This document shows positions 1 through 6,318 of a DNA stretch of 8,033 bases, piece by piece. The stretch is from CAYFVR01 sp046541515 (GTDB lineage: Bacteria; Desulfobacterota; Desulfobacteria; Desulfobacterales; Desulfococcaceae), in the NCBI GenBank assembly GCA_046541515.1, contig JBKHDD010000207.1:1-8033 (forward strand), given 5' to 3'. A model generated the notes under the pieces. That model did no database searches and was not told where the DNA came from. It saw nothing but the letters and a program-made list of their open reading frames with translations. The stretch's first letter is position 1. Each line of letters opens with the position of its first letter. The position numbers were made by a program, and so were the translations under genes.

Positions 1-67
1 AAAACGAATCCAGATTTCAAGGAAAGGTCGGAGGCGGCGCAGAAAAAAATGCCAAAAATTCGGTCCG

Positions 68-1213
68 TCATTCGCCCCCCGGCCGGAGAGGAACAAAGGC
101 TTTTGGCTGATCCGCCGCGATCAGGCTTGCCGCGAGCGTCACCGCGTTGATGTCCAGGTGGCCCGTCCAGGTTTCCGCCTTCTGGTTGGCCGGATCTCGC
201 CAAAAGGTTTCGATTTCGTCGGCAAGGGGCAGGTATTCGTCCACGACGCCGAAATCGATATTCAGGGGATCAAAGCGTTTTCGGGTGCCCGACAGCACCC
301 GGATTCCCAGGGACAAGCCACATTCCCGAAACGCCAAGCGACCCGCCGCCGGAGCGGATGGCGAATGAACCCGGTCGGCGTAGACGCGGAGGCTGGTAAG
401 GCTATCCTCCCAGAGCTTTCGCGGTTGGATCGGTTCCGGCAGCTTCGGGTTTTCCAGGGCCAGTTCCGCCGCGATGGCCGTATCCAGCAAAAGCCCGCCG
501 ATTCCCAAGGCGTCGGCGGTGGCCCAGTCCATCATGGCGGCCAGGGTTTCGAAATGTTGCCTGATCTTTTGCAATTCCGATTCCATTTCCGTCGTCCTCC
601 GGATGGCGCCTTCCGCGCAAATGAGCCCATCCAGCGGATCGTGGGCGCCCATGCGAGGAACCAGCGGATGGGAAAGATCGATGCTCATTTTCCAATACAT
701 CCGGGGCGGCGAGCCTTTTCGGATGAACTTTCCCCCCGCTTTGAGCAGCTCTCCGGCCCAGATGGCGAACTTTTCCTCTTCGGTTTCTTCGGCCGCCTTC
801 AGCAGGGCGTTGATCCACTTGGTCAGATAATGGAAATACTGGCCGTCGCGGTCCCATTCCCGCCGTTCGTCGAAAGGCTCGTTCGGACCGCGCTCCGGCA
901 GTTTTTTTCCAATCCGCAACCCGCCGATGGCGGGATGGTTGCGGCCCTCCGCCTCGGTCAGTCCGCTGATCCATCCCTCCCGGGGATCGTCCGCCCGGTG
1001 TCGGCCCAACGTGTGATGAACCTTCTCAATCAGCGCCGGCGCCCGGTCGCGGTCGGCCGTCTCGCCGCTCATGCGGGCCAATCCCAGAAAGCATTGCACC
1101 GCGAAGGCGTCCGTCCACAAATAGCGGCGGGCGGAATCGCCTTCCGCTCCAGCAAGCCCGGTTCGCCGGGCGAAAGCGTCCATCAGATCGCGCGCGCTTT
1201 TTGGTTTTTCCAT
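68..1213 (-). CDS. Uncharacterised conserved-looking protein, 381 aa, probably helical and cytoplasmic
   Basis: I cannot assign this protein to a named family. No signal peptide or membrane segment is visible, so it is probably cytoplasmic. The first 200 residues are dense in motifs that look conserved: YLWTDAFAV (31-39), VHHTLGRHR (64-72), GWISGL (79-84), HPAIGGLRIGK (92-102), EWDRDGQYFHYL (118-129) and MGAHDPLDG (187-195). The spaced His, Asp, Glu and Trp residues with long helical stretches recall (alpha/alpha)6-barrel enzymes such as glycoside hydrolases or epimerases, but this is only an impression. The C-terminal half is less distinctive. The frame is open upstream to a TTG at 1285 with an in-frame ATG at 1273. 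I chose the ATG at 1213 because AAGGAGG lies 4 nt before it and the other starts have no ribosome binding site. The gene is divergent from the ABC operon, so the two may share control. Confidence 0.85.
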   Translation of the reverse strand: MEKPKSARDLMDAFARRTGLAGAEGDSARRYLWTDAFAVQCFLGLARMSGETADRDRAPALIEKVHHTLGRHRADDPREGWISGLTEAEGRNHPAIGGLRIGKKLPERGPNEPFDERREWDRDGQYFHYLTKWINALLKAAEETEEEKFAIWAGELLKAGGKFIRKGSPPRMYWKMSIDLSHPLVPRMGAHDPLDGLICAEGAIRRTTEMESELQKIRQHFETLAAMMDWATADALGIGGLLLDTAIAAELALENPKLPEPIQPRKLWEDSLTSLRVYADRVHSPSAPAAGRLAFRECGLSLGIRVLSGTRKRFDPLNIDFGVVDEYLPLADEIETFWRDPANQKAETWTGHLDINAVTLAASLIAADQPKAFVPLRPGGE

Positions 1214-1217
1214 GCCC

Positions 1218-1224
1218 CCTCCTT
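1218..1224 (-). promoter_or_regulatory. Shine-Dalgarno AAGGAGG deciding the start of the 68-1213 gene
   Basis: On the minus strand, AAGGAGG is followed by GGGC and then ATG at 1213-1211. It is the only strong ribosome binding site near the candidate starts, so it rules against the longer readings from 1273 or 1285. Confidence 0.75.
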
Positions 1225-1335
1225 GTTTCACGTAGACGTCCCTTTTGGAAAAACCATTGGGGCAAACGCGCATGGTGTCAATCAATTCGGTCTTTTTCTG
1301 GAAATTTGGGGGAAATGCCGTAGTGCTTCCCGCGC

Positions 1336-1403
1336 GGCCAACCGGATTTATCTGGAGAGTCCCATCCTGGGCGGGTTGCCTTCCCGGAAAGGTCCGGTTG
1401 GTC
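1336..1403. repeat. Inverted repeat with two alternative pairings
   Basis: CCAACCGGA (1338-1346) is perfectly complementary to TCCGGTTGG (1393-1401). With G-U pairs and one more Watson-Crick pair the stem extends outward to 1336/1403. The TCCGG at 1393-1397 can instead close a small hairpin with CCGGA at 1384-1388 (loop AAGG). The element lies about 120 bp upstream of the gene start at 1213. It would be in that gene's leader if transcription starts further right, or could be a DNA-level operator. No role is shown. Confidence 0.35.
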
Positions 1404-1574
1404 CGCCAATTTTGCCGTCATGGCGCTTCCCAGGCGCAAAAGAACGGGCGGCATATAAAAAGTTTACATAATCAACGTTATCGGAACAAAAAGAACCCGC
1501 GAACAAGCCCCGGGTTTCTTCGTGCGCCCGGTCGCGACGAATGGATGAAAGCCGCAAAACCGCAAGGAACGCGA

Positions 1575-1603
1575 TTGAAAAATGCAATTGAGACTGTTAT
1601 AGC
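1575..1603 (+). promoter_or_regulatory. Sigma70-type promoter of the ABC operon, extended -10
   Basis: TTGAAA at 1575-1580 matches the -35 consensus at 5 of 6 positions. After a 17-nt spacer, TATAGC at 1598-1603 matches the -10 at 4 of 6. It is preceded by TG one base away (1595-1596), the extended -10 arrangement. Predicted transcription start is near 1610, giving a leader of about 80 nt before the TTG start at 1690. The call is by eye only. Confidence 0.5.
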
Positions 1604-1618
1604 GTTTTCCGTTGTCGG

Positions 1619-1649
1619 TTCCCGGTTGGGAATGGACATGCCGATCGGC
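1619..1649 (+). promoter_or_regulatory. Two symmetric elements in the ABC operon leader
   Basis: TTCCC-GGTT-GGGAA (1619-1632) is a perfect 5-bp stem with a 4-nt loop. GCCGATCGGC (1640-1649) is a perfect 10-bp palindrome. Both lie just downstream of the predicted transcription start, where a repressor could bind or the RNA could fold. No T-tract follows, so neither is a terminator, and they match no riboswitch I know. Confidence 0.3.
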
Positions 1650-1679
1650 GGACGGTCTCCGGTTCGCCTGCATCCCCCT

Positions 1680-1683
1680 GGAG
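1680..1683 (+). promoter_or_regulatory. Shine-Dalgarno GGAG supporting a TTG start at 1690
   Basis: GGAG lies 6 nt before TTG (1690-1692). No ATG in this frame lies near the start of the ATPase. The other in-frame starts (TTG 1612, GTG 1747) have no comparable site, so this motif decides the start. Confidence 0.6.
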
Positions 1684-1689
1684 AAACCA

Positions 1690-2535
1690 TTGGCTGAGCG
1701 AAAACCGGCGAAATTCGCCGAAGGAACGTGGGACCCGCAAAAGACGGTGGACTTGTCCCAGACCCCGGACCGCGCTCATTTTAAAATTCGGCTGCGGGAC
1801 ATCCGGAAAAGCTTTTCGGCGGGTCGAAAAAAAACGGTTCCGGTGCTCCGCAACGTCACCTTTTCCGTCGGCGAAGGCGATTTCGTCGTCATTCTCGGCA
1901 AATCCGGATGCGGCAAATCGACCCTGCTGAATCTCATGGCCGGATTGTTGCCGCTCACCAGCGGGGAAATTCTGGTGGACGGCCGGCCGGCGACCGGCCC
2001 CGATCCCTCCCGCGCCCTGCTGTTTCAGCAACCCAGCCTCCTCCCCTGGCTCACCGTGGCCGAAAACATCGTCTTCGGTTGCCGAATTCGCCGGGACACC
2101 GTTCGGCTGGAGGAGCGCGTCGCCCGGCTGATCCAGATGATGGGGCTTTCCGGCTTCGAGCGGGCCCGTCCCCACGAACTTTCCGTGGGCATGGCGCAAC
2201 GGGTCTGCCTGGCCCGGGCCCTGATTGGGAAGCCCGAAATCCTCCTGTTGGACGAACCCTTCGCCGCGCTGGACACCTTTACCCGACACCATCTGCAAAC
2301 CCAGCTCATCCAGCTTTGGCGGCGGGAAAAGTTTACCGTGGTCTTCGTCACCCACGACATCAACGAGGCCATTTTGCTGGGCCGGCGCATTTTGCTGCTG
2401 GGCGGAAATCCCAGTCGCCCGGTGGGGGTGTTCGACGTCAACCTGCATTATCCCCGGGAGATGGGCTCCAAAACCTACTTGCTGATTCGAACCGAAATTC
2501 TTCAGCGGTTTCGGCGGGTGTTTCTGGAAGAGTGA
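1690..2535 (+). CDS. ABC transporter ATP-binding protein, NitT/TauT (SsuB/TauB-like) class
   Basis: This is the cytoplasmic ATPase that would drive uptake through the permease at 3824-4648. All nucleotide-binding motifs are present (281 aa from the TTG start): Walker A GKSGCGKST (70-78), Q-loop FQQP (Gln113), a signature that reads LSVGMAQR (164-171), Walker B ILLLDE (184-189), D-loop ALD, and switch His222 in VTHD. The QPSLLPW and DEPFAALD wording is typical of SsuB/TauB/NrtD-type ATPases. The first glycine of the usual LSGG signature is valine, which other ABC ATPases tolerate. The N-terminal 30 residues precede the first ABC strand and look unstructured, so a later start such as GTG 1747 is possible. 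It is the first gene of a three-gene operon. The frame open from 1612 adds residues that look noncoding and begins at the predicted transcription start. Confidence 0.93.
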   Translation: MAERKPAKFAEGTWDPQKTVDLSQTPDRAHFKIRLRDIRKSFSAGRKKTVPVLRNVTFSVGEGDFVVILGKSGCGKSTLLNLMAGLLPLTSGEILVDGRPATGPDPSRALLFQQPSLLPWLTVAENIVFGCRIRRDTVRLEERVARLIQMMGLSGFERARPHELSVGMAQRVCLARALIGKPEILLLDEPFAALDTFTRHHLQTQLIQLWRREKFTVVFVTHDINEAILLGRRILLLGGNPSRPVGVFDVNLHYPREMGSKTYLLIRTEILQRFRRVFLEE

Positions 2536-2537
2536 AC

Positions 2538-2556
2538 GGCGGTTTCGAGGTCCGCC
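2538..2556 (+). other. Small hairpin between the ATPase and binding-protein genes
   Basis: GGCGG (2538-2542) and CCGCC (2552-2556) form a perfect 5-bp GC stem with a 9-nt loop, starting 3 nt after the ATPase stop codon. No T-tract follows, so it is not an intrinsic terminator. It could stabilise or mark processing of the operon mRNA ahead of the binding-protein gene, which usually needs more product. GC-rich DNA makes such stems common by chance. Confidence 0.25.
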
Positions 2557-2615
2557 TTCCAAATTCTGCCGAGGACCCCGCCGGCCGTCTTTCCCGCCGC
2601 AAGGACGAATCCGAT

Positions 2616-3818
2616 ATGACCCTGTTTTTTTCCCGACGCCAATTCCTCAAAGCGGGCCTCGCCCTGGGCGCGGGGACCCTCGCGGGCGGCCTGCCCTTCC
2701 CGGCCGTCCACGCCGAACCCGACGAGCCGGTGCGGATCGGCTATCTGCCCATCACCGACGCCACGCCGTTGCTGATCGCCCACGCCCTGGGATATTTCCG
2801 GGAGGAGGGGTTGAAGGTGGAAAAGCCGGTGCGCATTCGGGACTGGTCCACCCTTTCCGAGTCCTTCCTCTCCGGCAAATTCAATCTGGTCCACCTGCTG
2901 CTGCCCATCCCCATTTGGATGCGCTACAAGCTCGGCGCGCCCGCCCGGATCATGGCCTGGGACCACACCAACGGCAGCGCGTTGACCGTGGCGGGCGATT
3001 CGGACATCCGGGGGTTCGCCGATCTGGGCGGCAGACAGATCGCCGTGCCCTACTGGTATTCCATGCACAACGTCATCCTTCAGCTTGGGCTGCGGACGGT
3101 GGGCTTGAAACCGGTGATTCGGCCCCAGTCCGCGCCTCTGAATGGCGACGAAGTGAATCTCTTCGTTCTGCCGCCCCCGGAAATGCCGGTCTCCCTGGCC
3201 GCCGGAAAGATCGACGGCTTCATCGTGGCCGAGCCGTTCAACGCCTTCGCCGAAGTGCGTATCGGGGCCCGGATCATGCGGTTTACCGGCGACATCTGGA
3301 AAAACCATCCCTGCTGCGTGGTGGTCATGAACGAGAACCTCGCCCGCGCCCGTCCGGTGTTCACCCAGAAGGTGATCAACGCCGTGGTGCGGGCCCAGCA
3401 GTGGACCACGGAAAACCCGGAGGAAGCGGCCCGGCTGCTCGGCCCCGAAGGTGGCAACTACCTGCCCGCGCCGGAACCGGTGCTTCGGCGGGTCTTCACC
3501 GACTACGTCAACATTCCCGAGTACACCGCCGGCGACCCGCCCCGCCCCATCCACCATCCGGAATGGAACATCGGCCGAATCGGATTTCAGCCCTACCCCT
3601 ACCCTTCCGCCACCCGCTTCATCCTGTCGGAGCTGTCCCAGACCCGGGTGGAAGGCGAAACCGGTTTTTTGCGGGAGTTGGACGCCGATTTCGCGGTTCG
3701 GGACCTGGTGGACGACCAGTTCGTGAAGCGGGCGATTCAAATCGCCGGGTGGCCCCGAAAATTCGACGGCCCCGATTTCGCCAGCCCCTGGGTTCGCGAA
3801 GAAGTGGTGGAAATCTGA
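2616..3818 (+). CDS. Tat-exported ABC transporter solute-binding protein, NMT1/THI5-like (NitT/TauT class)
   Basis: This is the periplasmic binding protein that captures the substrate and delivers it to the permease (400 aa). The N-terminus is a textbook twin-arginine signal: SRRQFLK (6-12), a hydrophobic stretch to about residue 30, and likely cleavage after VHA (33). The mature protein opens with RIGYLPITDATPL and LGYFREEGLKVE, the NMT1/SsuA/TauA-type first lobe. DLGGRQIAVP, AAGKIDGFIVAEPFNAF and NHPCCVVVM match the rest of the fold. The Tat signal suggests export in folded form, perhaps with a bound ligand or cofactor. The ligand could be a nitrate-, sulfonate-, pyrimidine- or other-type compound; sequence alone does not tell. 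I chose ATG 2616 because AAGGA lies 10 nt upstream and the Tat motif follows at once. A GTG at 2532, overlapping the ATPase stop, would add 28 non-signal-like residues and is less likely. Confidence 0.92.
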   Translation: MTLFFSRRQFLKAGLALGAGTLAGGLPFPAVHAEPDEPVRIGYLPITDATPLLIAHALGYFREEGLKVEKPVRIRDWSTLSESFLSGKFNLVHLLLPIPIWMRYKLGAPARIMAWDHTNGSALTVAGDSDIRGFADLGGRQIAVPYWYSMHNVILQLGLRTVGLKPVIRPQSAPLNGDEVNLFVLPPPEMPVSLAAGKIDGFIVAEPFNAFAEVRIGARIMRFTGDIWKNHPCCVVVMNENLARARPVFTQKVINAVVRAQQWTTENPEEAARLLGPEGGNYLPAPEPVLRRVFTDYVNIPEYTAGDPPRPIHHPEWNIGRIGFQPYPYPSATRFILSELSQTRVEGETGFLRELDADFAVRDLVDDQFVKRAIQIAGWPRKFDGPDFASPWVREEVVEI

Positions 3819-3823
3819 GGCCC

Positions 3824-4648
3824 ATGTTCCGCCTTTCCCCTCCGGAAACCGGCCGGGATCGCCCCGAAGCCGCCACGCCCATCGAGGATCTTCGCGCCCG
3901 GATTTCCTACGGTCTGGCGGGCGCGGCCCTCTTTTTCGCGCTGTGGGCGGCGGTGGGCTACACCCTGTTTTCCCGTCCTGGATTTGCCCGGTTTTCCGGT
4001 TTTCTTCCCCTCCCCGCCCTCCGCGCATTGGCCGGTTTGGCGGGCGATCCGGCATTTTGGCTCTCGGTGCTGGCCAGCTTGCGGCGCGTGGCGGTGGGCA
4101 TCGCGGCGGCGGCCGTTCTGGGCATTCCGGCGGGTCTGCTCATCGGTTTTTTCGCCCGCCTCCGACGAATGACCCACGCCCCGCTTCAATTCCTCCGCAT
4201 GATCAGCCCGCTGGCCTGGATGCCCATCGCCCTGCTGATTTTCCCCGGCTTCGAATCGAGCATTTACTTCCTGATCGCCATGGCCACGGTCTGGCCCATC
4301 ATCCTCAACACCGCCCACGGCGTCTCCCGGGTCGATCCCCGCTGGATCGCCATGGCCCGAAACCAGGGCGCGGGCGACCGGGACCTGATGCTGCGGGTGG
4401 TGATCCCGGCCTCGGTTCCCTTCATCCTGGCCAGCATGCGCCTGGCCCTGGGCGTGGCTTGGATCGTGCTTGTCCCCGCCGAGTTCCTGGGCGTCTCCAG
4501 CGGCCTGGGCTACCTGATCAACGACGCCCGCGACACCATGGCCTACGACCGCCTCATGGCCGTGGTCCTCGCCATCGGCGCGGTGGGGTTTGTGCTGGAT
4601 GGCTTGCTGTCGCTGGCGAGGAAGGGCGGAGGTCGGGGCTGGAGCTAA
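3824..4648 (+). CDS. ABC transporter permease, NitT/TauT (SsuC/TauC-like) class
   Basis: This is the inner-membrane channel subunit (274 aa), presumably a homodimer paired with the ATPase and fed by the binding protein. I see about six hydrophobic segments: residues 27-50, 78-111, 121-142, 145-165, a segment around FILASMRLALGVAWIVLVPAEFLG, and a C-terminal YDRLMAVVLAIGAVGFVLDG. The cytoplasmic coupling loop that usually begins EAA is present but altered: it reads IAMARNQGAGDRDLMLRVVIPASVPF. The central Gly and the IP before the next helix are kept. The sequence ISPLAWMPIALL is typical of SsuC/TauC permeases. ATG 3824 lies 5 nt after the binding-protein stop codon, with GAGG just upstream, so translation is probably coupled. 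The gene ends 3 bp from the convergent ftcD stop codon. Confidence 0.93.
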   Translation: MFRLSPPETGRDRPEAATPIEDLRARISYGLAGAALFFALWAAVGYTLFSRPGFARFSGFLPLPALRALAGLAGDPAFWLSVLASLRRVAVGIAAAAVLGIPAGLLIGFFARLRRMTHAPLQFLRMISPLAWMPIALLIFPGFESSIYFLIAMATVWPIILNTAHGVSRVDPRWIAMARNQGAGDRDLMLRVVIPASVPFILASMRLALGVAWIVLVPAEFLGVSSGLGYLINDARDTMAYDRLMAVVLAIGAVGFVLDGLLSLARKGGGRGWS

Positions 4649-4676
4649 AGTTTATCGCTTTTCGAGAATCTCCAGC
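4638..4676. repeat. Inverted repeat spanning the convergent stop codons
   Basis: GCTGGAG (4638-4644) and CTCCAGC (4670-4676) are perfectly complementary, with a 25-nt loop that contains both stop codons (TAA 4646-4648 plus; TAA 4654-4652 minus) within the odd palindrome TAAAGTTTA. Being symmetric, it can fold in either transcript. No T-tract follows on either strand, so it is not a classical terminator; it may be a shared 3'-end stem. Confidence 0.4.
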
Positions 4677-6268
4677 ACCTTCGCGCATTTCTCCCGGGCG
4701 CGGTCCATCAATAGCTTGGCGTCGGTGAGCGCGGCTTCCCGGAACTCGGCGTCCTCGATGTCCGCCGCGTTGATGTGGACGTTTCGGCCCGCGCCCCAAA
4801 TGCCGGTTTCCAGTGCGCGGGCGCCCACCTCCACGTCGGATTTGCAGGCGATGTTCCCGTATCGCGCGGCGTCGGCCATGGCGTCCCAGACCCGATCCCC
4901 CAGCCGCATGGTGGAGAGCGGCACGTTGACGGCCGTTTTGAGCCCCGCCTGCATTTTCTCCTTCCGCGCCGTCTTCTCCTCGGGGGTGTTCCTCGGCATC
5001 CGCAGCCCTTCCATGAATTCGGCGAAGGCCGAGGTGTCGGCGTCGATCATGGGGATCAGTTCCTTGCTGGTTTCGTGCAGGATGGGAATGATGGCCCGCA
5101 TTTGAGCGTCCAGATCCTCGAACTTCCGCACCCCAAAAGTCAGCTTGGCGGCCATGGCCCCCAGCCCCGCGCCCATGGCCGCCATGGCCGCCGCCACCGA
5201 TCCGCCCCCCGGCGCCGTGGTGCGCGCGCCCACCTCTTCCACGAAGGCCCGCAACGTCATCCCCGCCAGCGGCTCGTTCGGCGGCTCGGCCACCCGGTAT
5301 TCGATGATCTTCTCCTCCGGGCTGAACCGGGCCACCGAGTTCAGACCCAACCGCTCCACCGCCAGCCGCACCTTTTGGTCTTCGTCCAGGATAAAGAGGT
5401 TTTCCGTTTCGATGTAGTGCTCGGCGGCCATGAGAATGGCTTCCAGCGGCACCAGGCCCACGATTTCCGACCCGACGACTCCGACCTTGAGTTTCGCCGC
5501 CTCTTCCTTCACCGCCTCGAACAGCGTGTGGATCGGCGTGACGTGGTAATTGGTCAGGTTCACCGTCACCTGCGCCAGGTTGTATTCGTCCACGTACCAG
5601 CCGATGCCCTTGACCTCCTTCAATCGGCCGGGTTCGTCGGGACCGCGCCCGGCCTCCCGCAGGTTCAGGGCGATCCGGTGCGCCTGGTTGGGCGTTCCCA
5701 GGATGTTGACGTTGTAGGCGATCAGAAAGAACCGCGCCCCGGTGACCGTGGCGCCCCACTCCGGCACGAACCGGGCCGGGCCGAAATCGGGCGCCCAGGC
5801 CGGGTCGTTCAGCCGATCGGCCAGTCCTTCGTATTCCCCTTCCCGAATCTGGGGCAGGGTTTTGCGGTACTCCTTCTCGGCGGCCTCTTCATAGAGAAAA
5901 AAGGGAACTTCCAGCGCTTCGGCGGCCCGGCGGCCGAAAGTTTTGGCGATCTCGGCGCATTCTTCCATGGTCGCGCCGGACACCGGAATGAAGGGACAGA
6001 CGTCCATGGCCCCCATGCGCGGGTGCTCCCCGGAATGTTTGCGCATGTCGATGCGCTTCCGGGCGACTTTGGCGGCGTTGAGCGCGCCTTCCACGACGGA
6101 ATCGGGGTCGCCGACGAAGGTGAACACCGTGCGATTCGTCGAGGCTCCCGGATCGACGTCCAGGAGTTGGCAACCTTCGGTTTCGCGAATGGCCTTCGCG
6201 ATGGCCTCGATGGTTTCCTTGTTCCGCCCTTCGGAAAAATTGGGGACGCATTCGATGAGAGGGGGCAT
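4652..6268 (-). CDS. ftcD: Bifunctional glutamate formimidoyltransferase / formimidoyltetrahydrofolate cyclodeaminase
   Basis: The enzyme moves the formimino group of N-formiminoglutamate to tetrahydrofolate, releasing glutamate, and then deaminates 5-formimino-THF to 5,10-methenyl-THF and ammonia. It is the last step of THF-dependent histidine breakdown. At 538 aa it matches the length of animal FTCD (about 540). Residues 1-329 are the transferase: the opening IECVPNFSEGRN, DPGASTNRTVFTFVG, and GEHPRMGA with His82, which lines up with the catalytic His82 of the porcine enzyme, followed by YNVNILGT. Residues from about 337 are the cyclodeaminase, with the conserved APGGGSVAA (352-360) and a mainly helical C-terminus. 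ATG 6268 is chosen because AAAGGA lies 5 nt upstream and the family motif follows directly. An ATG at 6325, overlapping the preceding stop, would add 19 proline-rich residues of no likely function. It lies downstream of hutI and the four-helix-bundle gene on the same strand. Confidence 0.96.
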   Translation of the reverse strand: MPPLIECVPNFSEGRNKETIEAIAKAIRETEGCQLLDVDPGASTNRTVFTFVGDPDSVVEGALNAAKVARKRIDMRKHSGEHPRMGAMDVCPFIPVSGATMEECAEIAKTFGRRAAEALEVPFFLYEEAAEKEYRKTLPQIREGEYEGLADRLNDPAWAPDFGPARFVPEWGATVTGARFFLIAYNVNILGTPNQAHRIALNLREAGRGPDEPGRLKEVKGIGWYVDEYNLAQVTVNLTNYHVTPIHTLFEAVKEEAAKLKVGVVGSEIVGLVPLEAILMAAEHYIETENLFILDEDQKVRLAVERLGLNSVARFSPEEKIIEYRVAEPPNEPLAGMTLRAFVEEVGARTTAPGGGSVAAAMAAMGAGLGAMAAKLTFGVRKFEDLDAQMRAIIPILHETSKELIPMIDADTSAFAEFMEGLRMPRNTPEEKTARKEKMQAGLKTAVNVPLSTMRLGDRVWDAMADAARYGNIACKSDVEVGARALETGIWGAGRNVHINAADIEDAEFREAALTDAKLLMDRAREKCAKVLEILEKR

Positions 6269-6273
6269 GGGGG

Positions 6274-6279
6274 TCCTTT
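6274..6279 (-). promoter_or_regulatory. Shine-Dalgarno AAAGGA of ftcD
   Basis: On the minus strand AAAGGA is followed by CCCCC and then ATG at 6268-6266. This placement decides the start against the ATG at 6325. Confidence 0.7.
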
Positions 6280-6288
6280 CTTTGGGAA

Positions 6289-6303
6289 CAGGCACGGGGC
6301 CTG
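6289..6303 (-). other. Small hairpin between the four-helix-bundle gene and ftcD
   Basis: CAGGC and GCCTG form a perfect 5-bp stem with a 5-nt loop in the 50-nt gap between the two genes. It is followed by only two T residues, so it is not a strong terminator. It could partly insulate ftcD from the upstream gene or be chance. Confidence 0.25.
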
Positions 6304-6318
6304 GAGAATTTGGTTGCT

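Larger units (their letters stand above)
1214..1689. other. Divergent intergenic region, 476 bp
   Basis: No convincing coding region lies here; open frames across it lack ribosome binding sites and family motifs. It separates two divergent genes and so must hold both promoters. The 1451-1495 stretch is clearly more AT-rich than its surroundings, as expected for a regulatory segment. For the minus strand there is a perfect TTGACA (plus coordinates 1276-1281), but the hexamer 17 nt downstream, AATGGT, is a poor -10, so I do not call a promoter from it. The plus-strand promoter, leader elements and inverted repeat are listed separately. Confidence 0.7.

Noticed and set aside
1..67. Terminator after the 68-1213 gene
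   Set aside because: There are short T-runs on the minus strand but no GC-rich stem directly before them.
1253..1281. Minus-strand promoter with perfect TTGACA
   Set aside because: The hexamer 17 nt downstream (AATGGT) matches the -10 consensus at only 3 of 6 positions and other spacings are no better.
158..1471. Long plus-strand open frame (437 codons) opposite the 68-1213 gene
   Set aside because: It is antisense to a gene with a strong ribosome binding site and motif-rich protein. Its own translation is low-complexity and Arg/Gly/Pro-rich, typical of shadow frames in GC-rich DNA.
1490..1522. Stem AACCCG...CGGGTT with a T-rich flank on the minus strand, terminator-like
   Set aside because: The stem is only 6 bp with a roughly 11-nt loop, and no minus-strand gene ends there for it to terminate.
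1604..1689. TPP riboswitch, suggested by the NMT1/THI5-like binding protein
   Set aside because: None of the conserved thi-box words such as CTGATGAG is present in the leader.
2502..4055. Long minus-strand open frame (517 codons) opposite the binding-protein and permease genes
   Set aside because: It crosses three plus-strand features with clear family identity and has no recognisable domain or start signal.
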